Of a DNA stretch of 64,000 bases, positions 28,734 through 37,058 are shown in pieces. The notes beneath the pieces are model-generated. The model saw nothing but the letters and a program-made list of their open reading frames with translations. It did not search any database and was not told the DNA's origin. Each line of letters begins with the position of its first letter. The stretch's first letter is position 1. The DNA comes from Acidocella sp. (GTDB lineage: Bacteria > Pseudomonadota > Alphaproteobacteria > Acetobacterales > Acetobacteraceae): contig JARLIK010000019.1 of the NCBI GenBank assembly GCA_031291755.1, forward strand, positions 62,001 to 126,000. The letters run 5' to 3'. The position numbers were made by a program, and so were the translations under genes.

Positions 28734-29662
28734 ACTGCCGCCGGTTTCACACCCAAAATCCGTGCAATCGCGTACACAAGGTCAGGCCGGTTCAATGTGT
28801 AGAAATGGAATTCATCCACACCATTGGCCTGTAAAAAGCGCACCTGCTCAGCCGCGGTGGCGGCGGCGACCATCCGGCGGGTTTCGGCATCTTCCTCCAA
28901 CCCGTCGAACAGATCAGCCATCCAGTCGGGCACCGAGGTTCCGCAGCTTTTGCAGAATTTGGCGGCTTGCACGAAATTTGAAACCGGCATGATTCCAGGC
29001 ACGATCGGCGCCGTAATGCCGGTGGCAACTGCCTTGTCGAGGAAGCGCAGGAAGGTGGCATTTTCGAAAAAGACCTGGGTGATGGCCCTTGTGGCACCGG
29101 CGTCGAGTTTGCGCTTGAGATTATCCAGATCCGCTTCGGCACTGGTGGCTTGCGGATGCACCTCGGGGTAGGCAGCGACGGTGATTTCAAAGTCAGCGAC
29201 GCGCTTTAGCCCCGCCACTAGATCGGCAGCGTAGGCGTAGCCGCCGGGGTGAGGCGTATAGGTCTGGCCGGCAGGGGCATCGCCGCGCAGTGCTACGATA
29301 TGCCGAATCCCGGCCTCCCAGTAGCGGCGGGCCACCTCATCAACTTCCGCCCGGGTTGCGCCAACGCAAGTGAGATGAGCGGCGGGCACCAGGTTGGTCT
29401 CCTGCACCAGACGCACCAGAGTGGCATGGGTACGCTCCTGGGTGCTGCCGCCAGCGCCGTAAGTCACTGATACAAACCGTGGCCGCAACGTTGCCAGACG
29501 CTCGACGCAGGCCCAAAGCTGGGCCTCCAAGGCAGGGGTCTTCGGCGGGAAAAATTCAAATGAAATGGCCGGTGCACCGGCGTCAGCCCGGCCCGGCAGG
29601 GGCATAACGCGCTCACCAGCTACCCAGCGTTCCAGGGTATCGCGGGGTGGGGAATGGGTCAT
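28730..29662 (-). CDS. metF: methylenetetrahydrofolate reductase
   Basis: FAD enzyme that reduces 5,10-methylene-THF to 5-methyl-THF for methionine synthesis. Family marks: S-F-E-F-F-P-P-K-T, V-S-V-T-Y-G-A-G-G-S-T-Q, H-L-T-C-V-G-A and F-F-E-N-A-T-F-L-R-F. The frame is open to an ATG at 29722; I prefer the internal ATG at 29662 because the extra 20 residues do not resemble MetF N-termini, but neither start has a strong ribosome binding site. It is the first gene of a metF-uvrD-prmA unit and overlaps uvrD by four bases. Confidence 0.93.
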   Translation of the reverse strand: MTHSPPRDTLERWVAGERVMPLPGRADAGAPAISFEFFPPKTPALEAQLWACVERLATLRPRFVSVTYGAGGSTQERTHATLVRLVQETNLVPAAHLTCVGATRAEVDEVARRYWEAGIRHIVALRGDAPAGQTYTPHPGGYAYAADLVAGLKRVADFEITVAAYPEVHPQATSAEADLDNLKRKLDAGATRAITQVFFENATFLRFLDKAVATGITAPIVPGIMPVSNFVQAAKFCKSCGTSVPDWMADLFDGLEEDAETRRMVAAATAAEQVRFLQANGVDEFHFYTLNRPDLVYAIARILGVKPAAV

Positions 29663-29860
29663 TATAAATATCAAATCCGGGTTATCGAGGTGTTGGGGGC
29701 CTTTTGTGGCACTCCGGGCCATTTTCGCAAGTGCCTTTTGTTCATCAAAGCGATACTGTTATCATCTCTTTATATTGTGACCAGTTGATCCTGCCTCAAT
29801 GTGAGATACATAACCCATGGACCATAATCGGCGCTTTGCTGGTTGGACGAGGAGGCTTGA

Positions 29861-30688
29861 GTGCTGAAGAATTCTGTTTTGCGCTTTTTTGGGGCTAATT
29901 CTGGCAGAAAATCAAGGTTTTTGGCTGGAATTGCGGTTCCAGGCTTGCTCGCTGGCTTGCTGGCGGGTTGCGCAACCCCGCCCCCACAGTCCGATACGGA
30001 GGACTATCAAGCGTATATTCAGCAAAATGACCCGCTCGAGCCCACCAATCGGGTATTCTACAGCGTCAATGACAAGATCGACCGTTATGCCCTCAAGCCA
30101 GTGGCCGAGGGGTATGTGCACATCACGACTCAGCCAATTCGCAACCATGTCGGTGATTTTGTCACCAACATATCGGAACCGGGACGCCTGATTTATTTCA
30201 TGTTCGGCGGCAAGCCGCGTGATGCTGGTACCTCCTTGGTGCGGTTTCTGGTTGATTCGACGATCGGAATCGGGGGCATTTTTGACCCTGCAACCTCGCT
30301 TGGCTACCCGGAGACCGATACAGACTTTGGCTTGACCCTGGCTGAGTGGGGTGTCCCGGCCGGGCCATATCTGTATTTACCGGTCTTTGGTCCCTCTGGT
30401 GCACGTGATGTATTTTATTTGCCGGCGGCCTACTTCTTGACGCCCATGGAAGCGGCACCAGCGAGCACCGCGCTTAGTGTATTCAGCTACTCAGAAACTG
30501 GGCTGCGATTGGTGAATACACGGGCCGAGTTTATCGACCCGATCGACCAGATCGAGGCTACCGCACTGGACCCCTATGCCACATTTCGGAGCCTTTATCG
30601 CCAGCAACGTGCCTCACAGTTGCAGTTAATTGACCAGCGCGACACGCCGACCGTACCGGATTGGTACCCTCAGCCAGCGCAGAAATAA
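29861..30688 (+). CDS. mlaA: MlaA (VacJ) family outer-membrane lipoprotein
   Basis: A 275-aa lipoprotein that in known systems removes misplaced phospholipids from the outer leaflet of the outer membrane. The lipobox L-L-A-G-C places the lipidated cysteine at residue 37. The mature part has the MlaA motifs N-D-P-L-E-P-T-N-R-x-F-Y, E-P-x-x-x-I-Y-F (as E-P-G-R-L-I-Y-F) and D-F-G-L-T-L-A-E-W-G-V. The GTG start follows GGAGG. mlaC follows after 30 nt, so the two form a small operon, but mlaFEDB are not adjacent. Confidence 0.93.
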   Translation: MLKNSVLRFFGANSGRKSRFLAGIAVPGLLAGLLAGCATPPPQSDTEDYQAYIQQNDPLEPTNRVFYSVNDKIDRYALKPVAEGYVHITTQPIRNHVGDFVTNISEPGRLIYFMFGGKPRDAGTSLVRFLVDSTIGIGGIFDPATSLGYPETDTDFGLTLAEWGVPAGPYLYLPVFGPSGARDVFYLPAAYFLTPMEAAPASTALSVFSYSETGLRLVNTRAEFIDPIDQIEATALDPYATFRSLYRQQRASQLQLIDQRDTPTVPDWYPQPAQK

Positions 30689-30718
30689 CGTCTGCAACCT
30701 CTAAAAGGACTTAACTCA

Positions 30719-31336
30719 ATGATTTTTCGCCGTTTTATTTTAGGGGCCGTCGCCGGGCTGCCTATGCTGGCCGCTATGTCAGCGGCGCATGCTCAAGTTG
30801 CTCCAGACGCTGCCAAGACCTTTATTCAACAGGCCGGTCAGCAACTGGTTGCCATCGTGAATGGTAATGCCGCACCTGCGCAGAAGGCCGATGAGCTTCG
30901 GCAACTGGTTGATCAGATTGTAGCGGTTGATCAGGTGGGGGATTACGTTCTGGGCCGCTATAAGAATGTTGCCACTCCTGACGAGCACGTCAAGTTTCTA
31001 GCACTTTTTCACCAGCTTCTCTCATATAACATCACCTATCAAATCAAAGCTTATCAGGGCATCACGTTTACCGTGAATAGCAGCTCGGTGATGGGCAACG
31101 ATACCATTGTTGATACCACCATCACGCGTCCTGGCCAGGCGGCGGCGGATGTGGGCTGGGCGGTGGATGAGGTTGATGGTGGGCCCAAGATTGTCGATGT
31201 GATTGTGGCGGGCACCAGCCTGCGCATTACAACGAGAAATGATTATGCGTCGGTTGTGACAAGCCACGGCGGCCAGATTTCAGCTCTGCTGGCAGCCATG
31301 CAGACGCAGATTGATCGTCACAAGGCGGAAAATTAA
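30719..31336 (+). CDS. mlaC: MlaC-like periplasmic phospholipid-binding protein
   Basis: A 205-aa protein of the Ttg2D/MlaC family with an N-terminal signal peptide (likely cut after A-H-A at residue 25). Known members shuttle phospholipid between the MlaA complex in the outer membrane and the MlaFEDB transporter in the inner membrane. Family traits are the helical N-terminal half ending V-G-D-Y-V-L-G-R-Y and the later strand set G-W-A-V-D-E-V-D-G-G-P-K-I-V-D-V-I-V. It sits directly behind mlaA. Confidence 0.9.
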   Translation: MIFRRFILGAVAGLPMLAAMSAAHAQVAPDAAKTFIQQAGQQLVAIVNGNAAPAQKADELRQLVDQIVAVDQVGDYVLGRYKNVATPDEHVKFLALFHQLLSYNITYQIKAYQGITFTVNSSSVMGNDTIVDTTITRPGQAAADVGWAVDEVDGGPKIVDVIVAGTSLRITTRNDYASVVTSHGGQISALLAAMQTQIDRHKAEN

Positions 31337-31366
31337 TCCCAGCAAAAAATGCCGGAGTGCGTCATA

Positions 31367-32638
31367 ATGCCACGCCCGGATAATATTAAAACGCCAAGGC
31401 ACGCTGCCTTGGCGTTTATTTTAGTGACGATTATGCTGGATATGCTAGCAATGTCGCTGGTTATTCCGGTGTTACCGCGGCTGGTCCTGGGGTTTCTGCA
31501 TAATGACACGGCGGCTGCGTCGCGCGTCATTGGTGTTTTCGGGACCGCCTGGGCGTTTATGCAGTTCATTTTTTCGCCGGTTCTAGGCGCCCTGTCTGAC
31601 CGTTTTGGCCGTCGGCCAGTTGTGCTGATATCCAATGTGGGGCTGGGATTGGATTATGTTTTGATGGCCCTAGCGCCCGGTATTGGCCTGCTTTTTGTTG
31701 GCCGGCTTATATCCGGAATCACGGCCGCCAGTATTTCAACGGCGCAGGCTTATATTGCCGATGTATCGCCGCCGGAGAAGCGAGCGACCAATTTTGGATT
31801 GATGAGTGTGGCATTCGGTCTAGGCTTCATTTTGGGCCCGGCATTTGGTGGTTTGCTGGGGCAGATTAATCCGAGATTGCCGTTTTGGGTGGCCGCTGGT
31901 TTGAGCATGAGCAATGCTTTGTACGGTTACTTTATACTGCCTGAGTCACTTGCAGCCGATCGGCGGGGAAGTTTTTTCTGGCGCAAAGCGAATCCGCTTG
32001 GTGCGTTGAAATTTTTGCGCGGGCATGCAGGTTTGGCGCCGCTAGCGATGATTCATTTTCTGTTCTGGTTGAGCCGTGCCGCGTTACCAGCCGTCATGGT
32101 GCTCTACGTGACCTACCGGTACGGCTGGAATATTGCGACGGTGGGTCTGACGTTTGCGGGTGTTGGGCTGTGCTCCATGATTGTCGGCGGCGTCATGGTG
32201 AAACCCATTGTGACCAGGCTTGGCGAACGGATTTGTCTTATTATCGGATTGCTTTGTGGGGCGGCTGGGATGGGGTTGTTCGGCTTTGCCGATAAGCCGC
32301 TGATTTTTTGGATCGGCGTTCCCGTGATGTCGCTAATGGGTTTGGCTACACCCGCTCTGCAAGGTCTGATGACAAGGCGCATCTCGCCCAACGCTCAAGG
32401 TGAGTTACAAGGCGCTATTGGCAGTGTTGGGGCGGTTGCCCAAATGATCGGTCCGGGTCTGTTCAGCTTTGTTTTTGCCCATAGCATCTCGGCGCATTTG
32501 ACCTTGCTTGGGGGCAGTCTGACAGGGGGCCCATTTTTTGTGGCAGCGGTTTTGCTGGCCATAGCCGCCACATTAGCGCTGCTGGGCGCACATAAAGGCA
32601 GAGTTGCCATGCCGCCGAAGGTGACGATTAACGACTAG
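31367..32638 (+). CDS. MFS efflux transporter, TetA-like
   Basis: A 423-aa inner-membrane protein with about twelve hydrophobic segments. The motif between helices 2 and 3, [11 protein letters not shown], and the helix 5 stretch [14 protein letters not shown] are those of drug:H+ antiporters of the TetA type. The cargo is unknown; tetracycline resistance should not be assumed. GGAG about 10 nt upstream favours the ATG at 31367 over one 18 bases earlier. It follows mlaC on the same strand. Confidence 0.85.
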   Translation: MPRPDNIKTPRHAALAFILVTIMLDMLAMSLVIPVLPRLVLGFLHNDTAAASRVIGVFGTAWAFMQFIFSPVLGALSDRFGRRPVVLISNVGLGLDYVLMALAPGIGLLFVGRLISGITAASISTAQAYIADVSPPEKRATNFGLMSVAFGLGFILGPAFGGLLGQINPRLPFWVAAGLSMSNALYGYFILPESLAADRRGSFFWRKANPLGALKFLRGHAGLAPLAMIHFLFWLSRAALPAVMVLYVTYRYGWNIATVGLTFAGVGLCSMIVGGVMVKPIVTRLGERICLIIGLLCGAAGMGLFGFADKPLIFWIGVPVMSLMGLATPALQGLMTRRISPNAQGELQGAIGSVGAVAQMIGPGLFSFVFAHSISAHLTLLGGSLTGGPFFVAAVLLAIAATLALLGAHKGRVAMPPKVTIND

Positions 32639-32669
32639 CCTTCCTGGCGTGACGTGTTATTCCAGCGGC

Positions 32670-33788
32670 ATGTCTTACAACAGCTTCGGCCATTTATTCA
32701 GAGTCACCACATGGGGCGAGAGTCATGGTCCGGCGATAGGCTGCGTCATTGATGGTACGCCGCCTGGTTTACGCCTTTCAGAGGCGGATATTCAGCCGTT
32801 TCTGGATAAGCGGCGGCCTGGCCAGTCCAAATTCACCACGCAAAGGCAGGAACCTGACCAGGTTAAAATATTGTCTGGTGTTTATGAGGGACATACGACC
32901 GGCACACCGATCGCGTTGATGATAGATAATGTCGATCAAAGGTCAAAAGATTATAGCAATATTTCCGCTCAATTTCGGCCTGGTCATGCGGACATAACAT
33001 ATGAGTTAAAGTATGGCGTTCGGGATCCGCGCGGCGGCGGCCGGTCATCCGCCCGGGAAACCGCGATGCGCGTGGCGGCTGGAGCCGTTGCCCGTAAAGT
33101 TCTCGGGGAGCAGGTTGTCATTCGAGGTGCCATGGTCGCTCTTGGGAGCCATTGGGTGAGCCAGCCGCGATGGGATTGGGATGAGGTGGAGAAGAATCCG
33201 TTTTTTTGCCCTGATCCGGTAGCCGCTGAGGAGTGGGAGGCGGTTTTGGATAGCATTCGCAAGCAAGGATCGTCGCTGGGCGCGGTAGTTGAAATTGTTG
33301 CCGAAGGGGTAAAACCCGGATTAGGTGCGCCGGTTTACGGGAAGCTGGATGCAGACATCGCGGCGGGCCTGATGAGCATTAACGCTGTCAAAGGCGTGGA
33401 AATAGGAGATGGCTTCGCTGCCGCTGCTGCCCGCGGCGAGGATAACGCTGATGAAATGCGGATGGACGAGGGAGAAGTGCAGTTCCTCGCTAACCATGCC
33501 GGTGGTATTTTGGGCGGAATATCAACGGGCCAACCGATTGTGGCCAGGTTTGCCGTCAAGCCGACGAGTTCGATCCTTACCCCCGTTCGCGCGGTGGACC
33601 GTGCCGGCGCAGAGGTGGAATTGGTCACCAAAGGCAGGCATGACCCCTGTGTTGGTATTCGTGCGGTGCCGGTCGGTGAAGCGATGCTGGCTTGTATTCT
33701 GGCAGACCATTTGCTGCGGCATCGGGCCCAGAATGGTGAAACACCCGATACCGCGAGGTTACCAAATTTGCGCTTCACCAAACTGTGA
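32670..33788 (+). CDS. aroC: chorismate synthase
   Basis: Last enzyme of the shikimate pathway; makes chorismate from EPSP using reduced FMN. The 372-aa product starts [20 protein letters not shown] (signature 1); it has R-P-G-H-A-D (signature 2) and [11 protein letters not shown] (signature 3). The frame is open seven codons upstream but family alignment fixes the start at 32670. It is followed after 35 nt by an unknown gene on the same strand. Confidence 0.97.
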   Translation: MSYNSFGHLFRVTTWGESHGPAIGCVIDGTPPGLRLSEADIQPFLDKRRPGQSKFTTQRQEPDQVKILSGVYEGHTTGTPIALMIDNVDQRSKDYSNISAQFRPGHADITYELKYGVRDPRGGGRSSARETAMRVAAGAVARKVLGEQVVIRGAMVALGSHWVSQPRWDWDEVEKNPFFCPDPVAAEEWEAVLDSIRKQGSSLGAVVEIVAEGVKPGLGAPVYGKLDADIAAGLMSINAVKGVEIGDGFAAAAARGEDNADEMRMDEGEVQFLANHAGGILGGISTGQPIVARFAVKPTSSILTPVRAVDRAGAEVELVTKGRHDPCVGIRAVPVGEAMLACILADHLLRHRAQNGETPDTARLPNLRFTKL

Positions 33789-33823
33789 ATGTTGTGGTGA
33801 ATAATTAGCGCTACAAGTCCGGA

Positions 33824-35002
33824 ATGATATATCCGGGCGCAAACGCATTTGTATCTTTGGTCGGCGACGTAGTTTGGCAAAAACGTGTCCAGACGATTGC
33901 GGAACGGGTTGCCAAACCAACCCGTTCGAGCAAGCTGGCAGCCACCAAATTCGCCGCTGAATGCGCGATCGAAAAGGCGCGGCGGGGGCTGCCATTGTCC
34001 CCCCGTGAGATGTCGTTCGTAAATTTGGCGACCAGATTGCCGGAGTTGTACGAAACACTTGCATCGCACGGCCGTACCAGGCTCGGCGGGGCTTTGGAGG
34101 CAGCGATGCTAGGTGATGCGACCATCATTCCCTTGCTTCATCTGATGCATACCGCCGAATTGCAAAAGGCGCGTGGTTTTGATGTGGTCTTTACAGGCCT
34201 GAACGAGGCGACGCCATTTGATCTTTTGATTAAGCGTGATGGTGCAGCGGCTGAAATTGCGTGCGAGCCAATGTCCGCCGAGGATGGCCGTGCCGTTCAT
34301 CGCGGCGCCTGGACAGCACTTGTTGACCGGATTGATCCTGATTTACAAACATGGTTGGCGGCTCACCCTGGTAGATATTTACTGAAGCTGACTCTACCGC
34401 AGGGTCTGCGGTCGGGTGCCGAGACCGAGGACCTGCCGCTCTTGCATGCGCGGATTAATCATATGCTCGCGAATGCTAAGCGCTCGGACTATGACGAAGC
34501 CGCTGTGCTGCGGCTTGACCCACTGCTTTTAGCGGGTGCCCAGGCCGGTGATGGCCAGGTCTCTCAGCCAGGTGTTTTGGCCAAGCTTCGTCATGAATTT
34601 GGCCCGGAGGCGCATTTTTCGGTAACCGAAGCGGGTCCGAGCATGTTTATTATGGCGGCCCGAGGTAGTGCGGAAAATGCAATTGCCGGAGCTGTCCGCC
34701 GCCGGATGGCCGCTGTTGCGCCGACTCGGCTGTCGGGTACGCGGGCCGGCATTTTAGCGATGATGATAGATGATACCGATCGGGCTGAATGGAAAATTTT
34801 ATGTGAACAACTATTGCTTGAGGGTGAAGCAAGGCAGTTTTTGACGTTTCAGGAAGCCAGAAACGTTGTTGCCGTCACGTGCGTGTCGCGATTTGAGTTG
34901 GGGCAGGTTGGTGCCCCGGAGGGAGATTTAAGATTTCGTAATCCAATGCACCCGCAGGCCAAATCTCCCGCTCTGGCACCGGCGGTGCTCTCAACGTTTT
35001 AG
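33824..35002 (+). CDS. unrecognised 392-aa protein, possible restriction-endonuclease-like core
   Basis: I do not recognise the family. The protein is soluble, without signal peptide or membrane segments. The N-terminal third is helical and basic. A central segment, T-P-F-D-L-L-I-K-R-D-G-A-A-A-E-I-A-C-E-P (about residues 126-144), has the layout of a PD-(D/E)XK nuclease core (hydrophobic strand with Asp, then Glu-x-x-x-Glu), but the catalytic lysine is not obvious. The C-terminal half contains a repeated A-G-A/L-R-L-D-P-type pattern and ends in a proline-rich tail. It follows aroC on the same strand and ends 11 nt before the convergent hydrolase gene. The start follows no strong ribosome binding site. 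Confidence 0.6.
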   Translation: MIYPGANAFVSLVGDVVWQKRVQTIAERVAKPTRSSKLAATKFAAECAIEKARRGLPLSPREMSFVNLATRLPELYETLASHGRTRLGGALEAAMLGDATIIPLLHLMHTAELQKARGFDVVFTGLNEATPFDLLIKRDGAAAEIACEPMSAEDGRAVHRGAWTALVDRIDPDLQTWLAAHPGRYLLKLTLPQGLRSGAETEDLPLLHARINHMLANAKRSDYDEAAVLRLDPLLLAGAQAGDGQVSQPGVLAKLRHEFGPEAHFSVTEAGPSMFIMAARGSAENAIAGAVRRRMAAVAPTRLSGTRAGILAMMIDDTDRAEWKILCEQLLLEGEARQFLTFQEARNVVAVTCVSRFELGQVGAPEGDLRFRNPMHPQAKSPALAPAVLSTF

Positions 35003-35013
35003 TTCCGCTCTAT

Positions 35014-36009
35014 TTAACCAAGCCTGGCGAGACGAATCGCGGTATGGCCCCGGCTCGGCTTTAGACTCGGCATAATCAGCAAGCAGTCATCGTGCGGCGT
35101 GCGAATTTCCGTATCGCCATCGTGAGCGATCAGAGTGTCCTTTGCCTTGATGATTTCGCCACCCCAAAAATCTCTGACAAAAACGAAGCGGTTGGTGCGC
35201 GCCGTGACAAGCTGGGTCACTTGCGCGAACCGCGTTGCTGTTGGCTGCGTCTTCGCAGCGTGTTTGATCATTCTCGTGTGGGTCAACAGCGCTGTGATCG
35301 TCGCGCGTATTTGAACAACTGTCGAATATTCCCAGTGCTGCCCGGCTTCGACCAGTATGCATCCCGCCTGTCCGGAGCTTTCTGTAAAACGGCCATAGTC
35401 GATCAGTCGTTTACCGCCTGCGTGGCCTTGGTCTGCAATGACCATAGGCGGGGTGCCGATTGCCAGAGCGAGTTTACGGCCTTGTTGGCCAGGCCCGCAT
35501 AGCAGCAAGGGTTCTGAAGGCCATAGCATCGAGTGTAGATCCAGCACGATATCGGCGCTGTCGATCAGAGGCCGGATATCACGCGCCCGGTCGAGTTCAA
35601 GTGAGCGCCGGATACCAAACAGGTCAATATCATCCCAGACGCGGTTCATATCTTCTTCGACATATCTCGACGACACCGGGTTTTCCGGATCGAATCTGGC
35701 GAACGCGGCAAGATTTGCAAATCCGAAGGTAAGCTTGCCGCAACTTGGCGTAAAATTCGCACGCAGCATTTCATCTAAAACAATGGCCCCAGCGAACTCA
35801 TTGCCGTGGATTAAAGAGATCAACACGACGTGGGGGCCGGCAATGCCTGAGTCTCGCGTTGTAAAACCAGCAATCCCAGAGTTTCCAGCAAGCCATGGGG
35901 TGAGGTCTGGCGCTTCGATAAACACTGGAAAATGCGGCAGGTCCGCTGGGAGCAGTGCAGCTGGCGCCGGCATGTCTCGTGATGGTGGTCGGTCGGCCGA
36001 ACTAGGCAT
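35014..36009 (-). CDS. succinylglutamate desuccinylase/aspartoacylase-family protein
   Basis: A 331-aa zinc hydrolase of the AstE/AspA group (M14-like fold). Zinc ligands are visible as H-G-N-E (His68, Glu71) and His159 in L-D-L-H-S; S-S-R-Y-V-E-E-D-M-N-R-V-W (about 113-125) is the family's arginine/asparagine substrate-binding block. Members cut N-acyl groups from amino acids. Neither arginine-catabolic ast genes nor ectoine genes are near, so the substrate is unknown. It is divergent from the ELM1-like gene, with a ~60-nt gap between them. Confidence 0.85.
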   Translation of the reverse strand: MPSSADRPPSRDMPAPAALLPADLPHFPVFIEAPDLTPWLAGNSGIAGFTTRDSGIAGPHVVLISLIHGNEFAGAIVLDEMLRANFTPSCGKLTFGFANLAAFARFDPENPVSSRYVEEDMNRVWDDIDLFGIRRSLELDRARDIRPLIDSADIVLDLHSMLWPSEPLLLCGPGQQGRKLALAIGTPPMVIADQGHAGGKRLIDYGRFTESSGQAGCILVEAGQHWEYSTVVQIRATITALLTHTRMIKHAAKTQPTATRFAQVTQLVTARTNRFVFVRDFWGGEIIKAKDTLIAHDGDTEIRTPHDDCLLIMPSLKPSRGHTAIRLARLG

Positions 36010-36071
36010 GAGCGCACTCTAGCCGGACCTCTGCCGCACGCAAATATTCCCGTTATCGTAAAGGCTGAATA

Positions 36072-37058
36072 TTGACGAGCCGGGTTATGGGCCTCAAACC
36101 GCCCCGCATGGAGATTGCGCGAATATTATGCACGGATTTGGCCGGGTTACGGGCTCAGGCCATAGGACTGGCGGAGGCCGCTGGTTTGACCCCGGATTTA
36201 CGGACATTAACAATCAAAAAGCCCTGGTCGGGGCTGTCACCCAGCCTGTGGCCAAACCCTTTGAAAGCCGTTGATGAAGCAGCCGTTGCCGGACCTTTGC
36301 CGCGATTGATCATTGGCTGCGGTGGGGCGGGCGCACGTGTTGCGGCGGCTCTGCGTGGGCCGAATGTTAAGGTTGTCGTTATTCAGCATCCCCGCATGGC
36401 ATTGAAAAAGTTTGATTTGGTATTTGCGGGTCGCCATGACGGTATCGCCGGTGCCAATGTGGTCGTCACACGTAATGCATTGCATCGGGTTACTATGCAG
36501 CGTCTGGCCGCTGAGGCTGATTTATGGCGTCCTTTTTTTGCGCCGCAAAATCGCCCTTTGGTCGCGGTTTTGCTGGGGGGCAGCAATGGCCGCTACCGGT
36601 TCGACGCCGCCGCTGCAGAGCAATTTGCGAGGCAACTGGCCGCGATGATGGAGCGGGATGGGACTGGCCTGGTTATCACGCCGTCGCGCCGGACCAGCCA
36701 TGAGGTTGTTTCCATCCTGCGGCGGGTTTTGGAACCGCTGGGCGCATGGATTTGGGACGGTACTGGCGAGAATCCTTATTTCGGGATGCTCGGCGTTGCC
36801 GACGCAATTATTGTGAGCGCCGATTCAGTCTCAATGGTGTCAGAGGCCGTGGCGACCTCAAAGCCCGTTTTCCTGTTGCGGTTGCCTGGTAAATCGTCCC
36901 GAATTGGGGCCTTTATGGACATGCTGGTGGCTGATGGCCGGGTCCGGGACTTTGCCGGCCGGTTTGAGACATGGGATTGTGAGCCACTTGACGATACGCC
37001 GCTGGCAGGTGCGAGATTGCGGCAATTGTTGGAAGTCCAAGAGAGCGGTTCATGTTAG
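36072..37058 (+). CDS. ELM1/GtrOC1-family protein
   Basis: A 328-aa protein resembling the ELM1 (DUF1022) family, a glycosyltransferase-like fold known from plant mitochondrial fission factor ELM1 and from bacterial putative lipopolysaccharide glycosyltransferases. Typical parts: G-L-A-E-A-A-G-L near the start, C-G-G-A-G-A-R-V-A, V-V-I-Q-H-P-R-M-A, L-L-G-G-S-N-G-R-Y and D-S-V-S-M-V-S-E-A with K-P-V-F-L. I use the TTG start because AAGG is 7 nt upstream; ATG 36087 is possible. The last seven bases overlap the next gene, so the two are probably co-translated. Confidence 0.75.
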   Translation: MTSRVMGLKPPRMEIARILCTDLAGLRAQAIGLAEAAGLTPDLRTLTIKKPWSGLSPSLWPNPLKAVDEAAVAGPLPRLIIGCGGAGARVAAALRGPNVKVVVIQHPRMALKKFDLVFAGRHDGIAGANVVVTRNALHRVTMQRLAAEADLWRPFFAPQNRPLVAVLLGGSNGRYRFDAAAAEQFARQLAAMMERDGTGLVITPSRRTSHEVVSILRRVLEPLGAWIWDGTGENPYFGMLGVADAIIVSADSVSMVSEAVATSKPVFLLRLPGKSSRIGAFMDMLVADGRVRDFAGRFETWDCEPLDDTPLAGARLRQLLEVQESGSC

